Below, one piece after another: positions 25,143 through 33,365 of a stretch of DNA of 64,000 bases. Position numbers and translations under genes: made by a program. This DNA comes from Bacillota bacterium (GTDB lineage: Bacteria; Bacillota; Clostridia; Lachnospirales; Lachnospiraceae): NCBI GenBank assembly GCA_023435895.1, contig JAEZLH010000017.1:558001-622000 (forward strand), in the 5' to 3' direction. Below the pieces are notes generated by a model. The model searched no databases and was not told the DNA's origin. It was given only the letters and a program-made list of their open reading frames with translations. Positions within the stretch are counted from its first letter, which is position 1. Every line of letters begins with the position of its first letter.

Positions 25143-26819
25143 ATGGAATTAACAGGTGCTCAAATCGTAATCGAGTGTTTAAAGGAGCAGGGAGTTGATA
25201 CCGTATTCGGATATCCCGGCGGGACAATCTTGAACATTTATGATGAACTATACAAACATAGCCACGAGATTAAACATATCCTTACCTCCCATGAGCAAGG
25301 GGCATCCCATGCAGCGGACGGATATGCACGAGCAACCGGTAAAGTCGGTGTCTGTCTGGCAACTTCGGGACCTGGCTCGACCAATCTTGTAACAGGTATC
25401 GCAACAGCATATATGGATAGTGTTCCAATGGTAGCGATCACTGCAAACGTGGCGGTGAATCTGCTAGGAAGAGATTCTTTTCAAGAGATTGATATCGCGG
25501 GAGTTACCATGCCGATTACCAAACATAATTTTATCGTTAAGGATGTTACGAAGTTAGCGGAAACTATCCGTAAAGCCTTCCGTATCGCAAAATCCGGCAG
25601 ACCAGGACCAGTCCTTGTGGATATCACAAAAGATGTTACAGCTACAAAGACAAAATATAAGAGTGCAACACCCGAACCGATAGCCAGAAAAACCGATGAA
25701 ATAACAGAACATGATGTTGAGAATGCACTTGAGTTAATCAAACATTCCAAAAAGCCTTTTATCTTTGTGGGCGGTGGTGCTGTTATCTCTGAGGCACATG
25801 ATGAATTGGCTGAGTTTGTCAATAAAGTAGATGCACCTGTTTGTGATACTTTGATGGGCAAGGGAGCATTTGATGGGACGGATGAAAGATATACCGGAAT
25901 GCTTGGAATGCATGGAACAAAGGCTTCTAATTTGGGTGTGACGGAATGTGATCTTTTGATTGCGATTGGTGCCAGATTCTCAGACCGAGTAACCGGTAAT
26001 GCGAAGAAGTTTGCAAGGCATGCTAAAATTCTTCACATTGATATTGATCCTGCAGAAATCAATAAAAATGTGTCGGCTCATTACAGTGTAATCGGTGATG
26101 TGAAGGAAGTTTTGTCAATCCTCAATTCCAAACTGACCGCCCAAGAACATAGGGAGTGGGTTGGACATATCATTGAGCTGAAGGCAAAATTCCCATTAAA
26201 GTATAATACTGAGGTCTTAACCGGACCCTATATCCTAGAGAAATTATATGAGATTACAGGCGGTGACGCAATCATTACAACCGAAGTCGGGCAGCATCAG
26301 ATGTGGTCTGCACAGTTCTTTCAGTACCGTTTACCCAGAACCTTTATTACCTCAGGAGGGCTTGGAACAATGGGTTACGGTCTTGGAGCCTGTATCGGTG
26401 CAAAGGTTGGAATGCCTGATAAGACAGTTGTCAATATTGCAGGGGATGGTTGTTTTCGTATGAATATGAATGAGATTGCAACCGCTACCAGATACGATAT
26501 CCCAATTATTCAGATGGTATTTAATAACCATGTTCTTGGAATGGTACGCCAATGGCAAACCTTGTTCTATGAACAGAGATACTCGAATACGAATTTAAGA
26601 GACAAGGTTGATTTTGTAAAAGTAGCAGAAGCGATGGGAGCAAAAGCATATAGAATTTCAAAAAAAGAGGAAGTTGAGCAAGTATTAAAAGAAGCGATAG
26701 CATTAAAAGAGCCGGTCCTCATAGAATGTATCATAGACAGCGATGATAAAGTGTGGCCGATGGTAGCACCCGGCGCTGCAATTGAAGAGGTATTTAGTGA
26801 GGAAGACCTGAAGAAATAA
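25143..26819 (+). CDS. ilvB: Acetolactate synthase large subunit
   Basis: 558 residues. It condenses pyruvate with pyruvate or 2-oxobutyrate using thiamine diphosphate, FAD and Mg. N-terminal GYPGGTILNIYDEL and the catalytic glutamate in ILTSHEQGASHAADGYARATGKVG; FAD/central domain ARFSDRVTGN; C-terminal ThDP motif GDGCFRMNMNEIATATRYDIPIIQMVFNN and GMVRQWQ. GGAGG five bases before ATG 25143 favours that start; ATGs at 25131 and 25140 are alternatives. No ilvN regulatory subunit follows, so it is encoded elsewhere or absent. Probably co-transcribed with ilvD. Confidence 0.95.
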   Translation: MELTGAQIVIECLKEQGVDTVFGYPGGTILNIYDELYKHSHEIKHILTSHEQGASHAADGYARATGKVGVCLATSGPGSTNLVTGIATAYMDSVPMVAITANVAVNLLGRDSFQEIDIAGVTMPITKHNFIVKDVTKLAETIRKAFRIAKSGRPGPVLVDITKDVTATKTKYKSATPEPIARKTDEITEHDVENALELIKHSKKPFIFVGGGAVISEAHDELAEFVNKVDAPVCDTLMGKGAFDGTDERYTGMLGMHGTKASNLGVTECDLLIAIGARFSDRVTGNAKKFARHAKILHIDIDPAEINKNVSAHYSVIGDVKEVLSILNSKLTAQEHREWVGHIIELKAKFPLKYNTEVLTGPYILEKLYEITGGDAIITTEVGQHQMWSAQFFQYRLPRTFITSGGLGTMGYGLGACIGAKVGMPDKTVVNIAGDGCFRMNMNEIATATRYDIPIIQMVFNNHVLGMVRQWQTLFYEQRYSNTNLRDKVDFVKVAEAMGAKAYRISKKEEVEQVLKEAIALKEPVLIECIIDSDDKVWPMVAPGAAIEEVFSEEDLKK

Positions 26820-26837
26820 TGTATCATTGTGAGTTTA

Positions 26838-26852
26838 GGTTTGTGCAAATTT
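26838..26852 (+). repeat. Interspersed repeat, half-copy A'
   Basis: TTTGTGCAAAT (26840-26850) is the exact reverse complement of 26911-26921. The two form an inverted pair about 60 bases apart between ilvB and serC. Confidence 0.55.
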
Positions 26853-26908
26853 GAACCTACAGGAAAGTTGATTAGGTTTTAAAATCCCTGTTTATACAGT
26901 GAAGGTCT

Positions 26909-26944
26909 CAATTTGCACAAAGCCATAAGGCTCATGCTTCGATG
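26909..26944 (-). repeat. Interspersed repeat, copy A
   Basis: Read on the minus strand: CATCGAAGCATGAGCC, then GGCTTTGTGCAAATTG. It aligns with copies C and D at 32.2-32.4 kb and copy B at 30.85 kb. An AGCC/GGCT stem lies in the middle. Confidence 0.6.
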
Positions 26945-26984
26945 AAAATACAAGTGATTTATTCCTTTACCACGATAAATTTTA

Positions 26985-27013
26985 TTGACAATAAAATAAC
27001 GTAGTTTTATAAT
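26985..27013 (+). promoter_or_regulatory. serC promoter
   Basis: Consensus TTGACA (26985-26990), a 17-base spacer and consensus TATAAT (27008-27013), about 58 bases before the serC start. Confidence 0.85.
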
Positions 27014-27070
27014 AAGTTATCCAAGTAAAGTGGTAAATAAATAAATGGAAATCATGAAGGAGGAAGTAGC

Positions 27071-28156
27071 GTGGGAAGAATTTATAACTTTTCAGCAGGA
27101 CCGGCAGTATTACCGGTTGAGGTTTTACAGGAAGCAGCAGATGAAATGCTTGATTACAGGGGCACAGGCATGTCCGTAATGGAGATGAGCCATCGATCTA
27201 AAGCTTATGAAGCGATTATAAAAGATGCTGAGAAAGACCTTAGGGAATTAATGAACATTCCTGATAATTATAAAGTACTTTTCTTGCAGGGCGGCGCATC
27301 ACAGCAGTTCGCGGCAATTCCGATGAACCTGATGAAGAATAAGGTGGCGGATTATATTATCACCGGCATGTGGGCGAAGAAAGCTTTTGCAGAGGCAAAG
27401 AATTACGGAACAGCGAATGCTATCGCTTCCTCTGCTGATAAGAATTTTTCTTATATCCCGGATTGCTCTGATCTTCCAATTTCAGAAAATGCTGACTATG
27501 TATATATCTGTGAGAATAACACAATCTATGGAACGAAGTTTAAAACCTTACCGAATACCAAAGGGAAGACTTTAGTAGCAGACGTTTCTTCCTGCTTCTT
27601 ATCAGAGCCCGTGGATGTGACAAAGTACGGAATTATCTATGGTGGTGTTCAAAAGAATATTGGACCTGCTGGAGTGGTAATCGTAATTATTCGTGAAGAC
27701 TTAATTACCGAGGATGTACTTCCCGGAACTCCTACCATGTTAAAATATAAAACTCAGGCGGACGAAAATTCTCTATATAACACTCCTCCTGCATATGGAA
27801 TCTATATCTGTGGAAAAGTATTTAAATGGCTTAAGAATATGGGTGGACTAGAAGCAATGAAGGAAAGAAATGAGAAAAAGGCAGCAATTCTCTATGATTT
27901 CCTTGATGAGAGCAAAATGTTCAAAGGTACTGTTGTAAAAGAAGACCGTTCATTGATGAATGTTCCTTTTGTAACAGGCGATGATGCGCTAGATGCAAAA
28001 TTTGTGAAGGAAGCTACTGCAGCTGGCTTTGACAACTTGAAGGGACATCGTTCTGTTGGCGGTATGAGAGCAAGTATATATAATGCGATGCCAATTGAAG
28101 GAGTGGAGAAACTGGTTGAGTTTATGAAACAATTTGAAGCGGAGAATGCAAAATAA
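27071..28156 (+). CDS. serC: Phosphoserine aminotransferase
   Basis: 361 residues. A PLP enzyme making phosphoserine from 3-phosphohydroxypyruvate and glutamate. N-terminal IYNFSAGPAVLPVEVLQEAADEML and MSVMEMSHRSKAYEAI; LFLQGGASQQFAAIPMNL; PLP-lysine region YGIIYGGVQKNIGPAGV, where the lysine forms the Schiff base; C-terminal GHRSVGGMRASIYNAMP. A GTG start is preferred with GGAGG ten bases upstream. First gene of serC-serA-DUF1015 behind a consensus promoter. Confidence 0.96.
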   Translation: MGRIYNFSAGPAVLPVEVLQEAADEMLDYRGTGMSVMEMSHRSKAYEAIIKDAEKDLRELMNIPDNYKVLFLQGGASQQFAAIPMNLMKNKVADYIITGMWAKKAFAEAKNYGTANAIASSADKNFSYIPDCSDLPISENADYVYICENNTIYGTKFKTLPNTKGKTLVADVSSCFLSEPVDVTKYGIIYGGVQKNIGPAGVVIVIIREDLITEDVLPGTPTMLKYKTQADENSLYNTPPAYGIYICGKVFKWLKNMGGLEAMKERNEKKAAILYDFLDESKMFKGTVVKEDRSLMNVPFVTGDDALDAKFVKEATAAGFDNLKGHRSVGGMRASIYNAMPIEGVEKLVEFMKQFEAENAK

Positions 28157-28241
28157 TTGTGGAATAAGGTAAGGGGATTTGATTAAATAGATCTTTTGTA
28201 GGAAGGGACAATATCTCTAAAGCAAAGGGACGGAGGAAATT

Positions 28242-29420
28242 ATGAAATATAATTGTCTAAATCAGGTTGCATCCATTGGTTTGAATAATTTTACGGAGCA
28301 ATATGAGAAGGTTGAAAACATTGCGGAAGCAGATGTAGTATTAGTAAGAAGTGCATCCATGCATGATATGGAATTTGATAAAAATCTGAAAGCAATTGCA
28401 AGAGCTGGAGCAGGTGTAAATAATATTCCGCTTACAAAGTGTGCAGATCAGGGTATCGTTGTATTTAACACTCCCGGTGCCAATGCAAATGGTGTTAAAG
28501 AATTAGTAATCGCAGGATTATTACTGGCATCCCGTGACATCGTTGGTGGTGTAAACTGGGTAAATATAGAGAAGAATGACCCGGCTATTGCAAAAAGAGT
28601 AGAAAAAGAAAAGGCTAAATTCGGCGGAAAAGAAATTCAGGGCAAAAAATTAGGTGTAATCGGACTGGGTGCAATCGGCGTATTAGTCGCAAACACTGCC
28701 AACCGCCTTGGTATGCAGGTTTATGGCTATGATCCCTTTATTTCAGTAGATAATGCTTGGAATCTGTCCCGTGATATTGTTCATGTAAAGACCAGAGATG
28801 AAATTTATAGAGAATGTGATTATATAACGGTACATACTCCTCTGATTGAAGATATTGATCCGAATGTGAACACCAAGGAGATGATTAACGAAGAGAGTAT
28901 TGCAAAAATGAAGGAAGGCGTTATCATTCTTAATTTTGCAAGAGATCTGTTGGTGAATGACGGTGATATTGAAGTTGCTTTAAAAGCAGGCAAGGTATCA
29001 AGATATGTAACTGACTTCCCCAATGAGAAAACTGCGAAGATGGAGGGTGTAATTGCAATCCCTCATCTAGGTGCATCCACCGAGGAGTCCGAGGATAATT
29101 GTGCAGTTATGGCAGTAAAGCAGCTTATGGATTTTTGTGAGAATGGTAACATCAAAAACTCCGTTAATTTCCCTAACTGTGATGCCGGTGTTTGTACAAC
29201 CGCTGGACGAATCACGATTCTTCATAAGAATATACCAAACATGCTGGCACAGTTTACTACAGCCTTCTCCGCTGCAAATGTGAATATTTCCGACATGGTG
29301 AATAAGAGTAAGGGAGATTACGCTTATACGGTGCTTGATGTGGAAGTTCCGATTTCATCCGAGGTAGCGGATAAACTTTCTACAATCAGCGGAGTACTTA
29401 GAGTTAGAATCGTGAAATAA
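28242..29420 (+). CDS. serA: D-3-phosphoglycerate dehydrogenase
   Basis: 392 residues. It oxidises 3-phosphoglycerate to phosphohydroxypyruvate with NAD+, the entry to serine synthesis. The catalytic domain opens KAIARAGAGVNNIPL; the Rossmann motif is KLGVIGLGAIGVLVANTANRLG; VHTPL and ILNFARDLLVNDGDIEVAL surround the active site; the catalytic histidine is in IPHLGASTEESEDNCA. About 70 C-terminal residues form an ACT domain (RITILHKNIPNMLAQFTTAFSAANVNISDM), a serine-sensing module in relatives. GGAGG precedes the ATG. It lies 85 bases after serC. Confidence 0.95.
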   Translation: MKYNCLNQVASIGLNNFTEQYEKVENIAEADVVLVRSASMHDMEFDKNLKAIARAGAGVNNIPLTKCADQGIVVFNTPGANANGVKELVIAGLLLASRDIVGGVNWVNIEKNDPAIAKRVEKEKAKFGGKEIQGKKLGVIGLGAIGVLVANTANRLGMQVYGYDPFISVDNAWNLSRDIVHVKTRDEIYRECDYITVHTPLIEDIDPNVNTKEMINEESIAKMKEGVIILNFARDLLVNDGDIEVALKAGKVSRYVTDFPNEKTAKMEGVIAIPHLGASTEESEDNCAVMAVKQLMDFCENGNIKNSVNFPNCDAGVCTTAGRITILHKNIPNMLAQFTTAFSAANVNISDMVNKSKGDYAYTVLDVEVPISSEVADKLSTISGVLRVRIVK

Positions 29421-29545
29421 AGGATTTGAACGGATAAATTCTTTTAATAAATTAAAAATGATTGAACAGGGACATAAGGTCTGGCAGTAGGGCACTGACA
29501 GATTGTTATGTCCCAATTCATATAAAGGCAAAGGGGCATAAAACG

Positions 29546-30787
29546 ATGGCGGTTATAAAACCTTTTTTATCGATCAGGCCAAAGGAGGCTGTGGCACATA
29601 GAGTGGCCGCGTTACCTTATGATGTGTATACCAGAAAAGAAGCAACCTCAGAAGTATTAAGGGAGCCTCTTTCCTTCTTAAAGGTAGACAGAGCAGAAAC
29701 GGGGCTGCCGGATGAGGTAGATACCTACGATTCAAGGGTGTATGATAGAGCTAAAATTCTGTTACAGGAAATGATGGACGATGGAACCTACCTTACAGAA
29801 GATAAGGCTAGTTATTATGTATATGAATTAATTATGGGAGGACGTTCCCAAACTGGTTTGGTTGGATGTGCTTCCATTGATGATTACCTAAATGGTGTCA
29901 TCAAAAAGCATGAGAACACCAGAGAAGAGAAAGAAATCGACCGTATCAAGCATGTGGACATTCTTGATGCACAGACTGGACCAATTTTTCTTGCCTATCG
30001 TACCGAGGAGAGAATTAGTCGTATTATCAATGCAGTAAAGCGGGATCAACCAATTTATTCCTTTGTTGCAGTGGATGGGGTCGCACACAATGTGTGGAGA
30101 ATTTCAAGGGATGAGAATATTACAGAGATTAAGGAAGCCTTTGAGAAAATCGACAGTATTTATATTGCAGATGGACATCATAGAGCTGCTTCTGCTGTGA
30201 AAGTAGGATTAAAAAGAAGAAAAGATAATCCAAATTACACAGGCATAGAGGAATATAATTACTTCCTATCCGTTCTATTCCCCAATGACCAGCTGATGAT
30301 TCTACCTTATAATCGTACCGTAAAGGATTTGAATGGTCTAAAAGAGAAGGAGTTTTTGAAAAGGGTTGGTGAAAGCTTTGAAGTAAGCTTACTAGGTAGT
30401 GACCCCTACATACCGGAGGAGAAAGCGGTATTTGGTATGTATTTATCAGGTAATTGGTACAAACTGAGAGCCAAGGATAATATTAAAAATCAAGAGCATT
30501 TGGTAGCGGCACTAGATGTATCCATCCTTCAGAATTATCTTTTAAGCCCAATTCTTGGTATTGAAGATCCAAGAACGGATAAGCGTATCGGTTTTGTTGG
30601 CGGAATACGAGGTTTGGGTGCACTGGAGAAACGGGTGAATGAAGATATGAAGGTGGCTTTCTCTATGTATCCAACTTCTATTAATGAGTTATTTGAGGTC
30701 TCGGATGCAGGGATGTTGATGCCACCAAAATCAACCTGGTTTGAGCCAAAACTACGAAGCGGATTATTTATACACAAGCTTTCGTAA
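29546..30787 (+). CDS. DUF1015 family protein
   Basis: 413 residues of the DUF1015 family: MAVIKPFLSIRPKEAVAHRVAALPYDV, then LSFLKVDRAE, YYVYELIMGGRSQTGLVGCASIDDY, HENTREEKEIDRIKHVDILDAQTGPIFLAYR and IADGHHRAASAVKVGLKRR. The ADGHHR motif recalls ParB-type sequences, the origin of an old SpoOJ/ParB label, but no biochemical role is established. It often sits beside serA/serC in Firmicutes and does so here, which suggests a link to serine metabolism. AAAGGGG nine bases before ATG 29546 sets the start over a longer frame. Confidence 0.88.
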   Translation: MAVIKPFLSIRPKEAVAHRVAALPYDVYTRKEATSEVLREPLSFLKVDRAETGLPDEVDTYDSRVYDRAKILLQEMMDDGTYLTEDKASYYVYELIMGGRSQTGLVGCASIDDYLNGVIKKHENTREEKEIDRIKHVDILDAQTGPIFLAYRTEERISRIINAVKRDQPIYSFVAVDGVAHNVWRISRDENITEIKEAFEKIDSIYIADGHHRAASAVKVGLKRRKDNPNYTGIEEYNYFLSVLFPNDQLMILPYNRTVKDLNGLKEKEFLKRVGESFEVSLLGSDPYIPEEKAVFGMYLSGNWYKLRAKDNIKNQEHLVAALDVSILQNYLLSPILGIEDPRTDKRIGFVGGIRGLGALEKRVNEDMKVAFSMYPTSINELFEVSDAGMLMPPKSTWFEPKLRSGLFIHKLS

Positions 30788-30848
30788 GGAGGTTAGTTAC
30801 AGACATAATATTGGTTTGGGTGATAAACGTCCTGTTTATACTGCGGCA

Positions 30849-30888
30849 GTGACAATTAGCACAAGGCTAAAAGATTCGTACTTTGATG
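30849..30888 (-). repeat. Interspersed repeat, copy B
   Basis: Minus strand CATCAAAGTACGAATC, then TTTTAGCCTTGTGCTAATTG. TGACAATTA with GCACAAGGC is mirrored by copy B' about 130 bases downstream. Confidence 0.6.
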
Positions 30889-30988
30889 GAAATGCATAAG
30901 GTGTTCTAATTATGCTGTCATATCGGATCCATGAAATAACACAATTATAGAAAAAGAACTTCTTTTACATTTCTATAGGCACAATTGT

Positions 30989-31020
30989 TCTTCGTTCTTT
31001 CGCTTTGTGTAATTGTCAAT
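30989..31020 (+). repeat. Interspersed repeat, copy B'
   Basis: Contains GCTTTGTGTAATTGTCA, matching the 3' half of copies B, C and D and forming an inverted pair with B. Confidence 0.55.
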
Positions 31021-31124
31021 GAACTCTAATGAAAGGACTTTTGGCGCTCGAATTAATATTCAGTGTAGAAGTAAAAGGAGTAGAAAGGTTTTAACGCGAA
31101 ATTTTGCGTAGGATGGAGGAAAAA

Positions 31125-31967
31125 ATGAAAAGAGGATTTAAACAATTAACTGTATTTATGTTGGTACTTGCCATGGTAATGGCAGCAGTTGGATGTGGCA
31201 AGAAGGAAGGTAAGGAAGTAAGTTTAATTAATGGTTCTGCTAAGGATGCATTAAAGGGGGTTACATTAAAGATCGGCACTTCCGGTCTGTTTCCGCCATT
31301 TTCTTACTATGATGAAGGTGGAAAGACCTTAATCGGGTTTGATATGGATTTTATGAAAGCTCTTAAGGATTATACGGGCTTTGAAATTAACGGAGAGGTT
31401 GGAGCGATGGAATACAGTGCATTGACCACCTCTTTGTCCCAGGGTAAATTAGATATAGGTATGGCAGCACTTTGTGCAACCGATGAAAGAAAACAGAAGA
31501 TGAACTTTACTAGTACCTATTATGATTCCGGTCAAATCCTTTGTGTGAATTCAGTGACAAGTCCAAAAGAGCTCGTAAGTGTAGAGGATTTAAAAAGCGG
31601 AAAATATGTGGTAGCAGTAGAGAAGGGAACTGCATCCCATCTTTATTGTACAAAAGCAGGTATTCCTGAAAAATCCATTCAGGTACACGATGCGATTACT
31701 ACCGCGTATGAGTCGTTGGAGCAGGGTAAGGTGGACTGTTTGATTCAGGATACTCCTGGTCTTGCTTATTATATCAAAACAGTGAATGGAACAAAGCTGA
31801 AGATGGTTGGGGATGAGTTCAATCAGGGTCAGGCTCCTTATGCTGTGGCAGTTTCCTTTGATTGTTCTAAGGCCAACAAGGGAATTGTTGAGGTGCTCAA
31901 CAAGGCAATTGAAGAGTTAACAGCGGATGGAACCATGGATAAGATAAAGAAGACTTGGTGCGAATAA
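31125..31967 (+). CDS. Amino-acid ABC transporter substrate-binding lipoprotein
   Basis: 280 residues of the family 3 extracellular solute-binding fold. Signal peptide with a lipobox ending AAVGC (Cys25). LKIGTSGLFPPFSYYDEGGKTLIGFDMDFMKALKDYTGFE is the typical binding-lobe start, followed by YSALTTSLSQGKLDIGMAAL and TDERKQKMNFTSTYYDSGQ. The ligand is probably a polar amino acid. GGAGG five bases before ATG 31125. No permease follows; a matching permease/ATPase pair lies 4 kb away on the other strand, with the HypD genes between, so the three may serve one uptake route. Confidence 0.9.
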   Translation: MKRGFKQLTVFMLVLAMVMAAVGCGKKEGKEVSLINGSAKDALKGVTLKIGTSGLFPPFSYYDEGGKTLIGFDMDFMKALKDYTGFEINGEVGAMEYSALTTSLSQGKLDIGMAALCATDERKQKMNFTSTYYDSGQILCVNSVTSPKELVSVEDLKSGKYVVAVEKGTASHLYCTKAGIPEKSIQVHDAITTAYESLEQGKVDCLIQDTPGLAYYIKTVNGTKLKMVGDEFNQGQAPYAVAVSFDCSKANKGIVEVLNKAIEELTADGTMDKIKKTWCE

Positions 31968-32083
31968 GGATTGGCTGAAATAAGTCCTGTTGGAATACAT
32001 ACCATAAGATCATAAGGAATGTTATATCAGAAAGCCAAATCAAAAACATTAGTTAGTAATTACTATTGGCAATTAATATGGGC

Positions 32084-32116
32084 TAGGCGGTGTAGTGAGA
32101 GCTATACCGTCTTTCT
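32084..32116 (+). terminator. Terminator of the substrate-binding protein gene
   Basis: AGGCGGTGTAG pairs with CTATACCGTCT (two G-U pairs) around a six-base loop, followed by TTCTT. Confidence 0.65.
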
Positions 32117-32209
32117 TGTGATTAAAAATATTGTTGTTGCAAAGCGAGTTACCTTTTTATGATATGTATAACTCTAATTATTAGATAACTAGAACATCTA
32201 ATACATTAT

Positions 32210-32257
32210 CATCGAAGCATAAAGCTTTTAGCTTTATGCAATTTGCCATTTCCACAG
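32210..32257 (+). repeat. Interspersed repeat, copy C
   Basis: CATCGAAGCATAAAGC, then TTTTAGCTTTATGCAATTTG. Contains a perfect GCATAAAGC/GCTTTATGC hairpin with a five-base loop. Confidence 0.65.
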
Positions 32258-32327
32258 TAGATACAGTCCTTTTGATACCTTGATCATAACTTAAGACATA
32301 AGATAATTAGATTGTCTTATGCATCAC

Positions 32328-32369
32328 CATCAAAGAATGAGTCTTTGGGTTTTTGCAATTGTCATTTAC
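32328..32369 (+). repeat. Interspersed repeat, copy D
   Basis: CATCAAAGAATGAGTC, then TTTTTGCAATTGTCATTTAC. Same orientation as copy C, 118 bases apart. Confidence 0.6.
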
Positions 32370-32433
32370 ATAAAATAATCAGGGTTTTTAAAACAATAAT
32401 CCTAATAAATTCACTGATAAAGAGGTGATAAAT

Positions 32434-33345
32434 ATGAAATATCCGTTAATAACAGAAATCCAAAAATTTTCAATCCATGATGGGCCAGGCATCCGTACAA
32501 CGGTATTCTTTAAAGGGTGTCCGCTACATTGTAGCTGGTGTCATAATCCTGAGACTCAGAGTTATGAACAGCAATTCTATCATAACAAGGAACGATGTTC
32601 TGGTTGTGGAGAATGTGTAAGAAATTGCAGTAGTAATGCAATTTATATGAGTGATAAAATTGTGATTACTGATTTAAGAAAGTGTACCGAGTGTGGTGCC
32701 TGCATGGAGCAATGTGTTTTTGGAGCCAGGGAACTGGTCGGAAGCGCGATAGAACCCTCGAAGCTAATCAGTGAATTACAAAAGGACTCTGTCTTTTATG
32801 AGGAATCAGGCGGCGGGATCACCTTCTCAGGGGGTGAGGTCATGACCATAAATTTTGATTATCTGCTTCAAGTTATGAAACCGTTACATCGCCTTGGATA
32901 TAGCCTTGCAATTGACACCTGTGGATATGTTAATTATGAGAAGTTCCAAGAGGTGGTTCCTTTTACCGATTTCTTTTTGTACGACTTTAAGATGATGGAT
33001 TCACTAAAACATTATCAATTTACTGGTGTCTACAATGATTTGATTCTTAATAATTTAAAAAGGCTTAGCGAGGATGGAGCTAGGATTTATCTTCGGATTC
33101 CAGTAATTTGTGGAGTGAATTCTTCTATGGAGGAGATGGGAGAAATTCTTGAGTATTTAGTGAAGAACAAAATTAATATAATACAAATCCATCTCCTACC
33201 TTATCATACAATGGGGAAACACAAATATGATAGATTAAACAAAGCTTCTGATGGTCATAGTTTTATATCACCTACGGATGTGGAGATGGAAAAATTCAAG
33301 AAATTGTTTTGCGAAAAGGGATTTCTTACTGTTATTGGAGGATAA
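32434..33345 (+). CDS. Glycyl-radical enzyme activase (HypE-type radical SAM)
   Basis: 303 residues. Radical SAM activase with CPLHCSWC (Cys29, 33, 36) binding the catalytic [4Fe-4S] cluster. A ferredoxin insert holds two more Cys sets at 55/58/61/65 and 84/87/90/94, as in activases of dehydratase-type glycyl-radical enzymes. GGGITFSGGEVM binds SAM. It should abstract hydrogen from Gly765 of the next gene's product. The ATG at 32434 follows AGAGGTG; an upstream GTG three codons earlier is in the ribosome site. It lies 20 bases before hypD. Confidence 0.92.
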   Translation: MKYPLITEIQKFSIHDGPGIRTTVFFKGCPLHCSWCHNPETQSYEQQFYHNKERCSGCGECVRNCSSNAIYMSDKIVITDLRKCTECGACMEQCVFGARELVGSAIEPSKLISELQKDSVFYEESGGGITFSGGEVMTINFDYLLQVMKPLHRLGYSLAIDTCGYVNYEKFQEVVPFTDFFLYDFKMMDSLKHYQFTGVYNDLILNNLKRLSEDGARIYLRIPVICGVNSSMEEMGEILEYLVKNKINIIQIHLLPYHTMGKHKYDRLNKASDGHSFISPTDVEMEKFKKLFCEKGFLTVIGG

Positions 33346-33365
33346 AGTGAAAGGTGGGTTGAAAC

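Larger units (their letters stand above)
30788..31124. other. Intergenic 337 bp with an inverted pair of interspersed repeats
   Basis: Holds repeat copies B and B'. TATAGAAA (about 30950) and TTTCTATA (about 30970) form a small stem between them. No gene. Confidence 0.5.
31968..32433. other. Intergenic 466 bp: terminator and two interspersed repeats
   Basis: Terminator at 32084-32116, then repeat copies C and D in the same orientation, then the leader of the activase gene. No gene. Confidence 0.5.
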
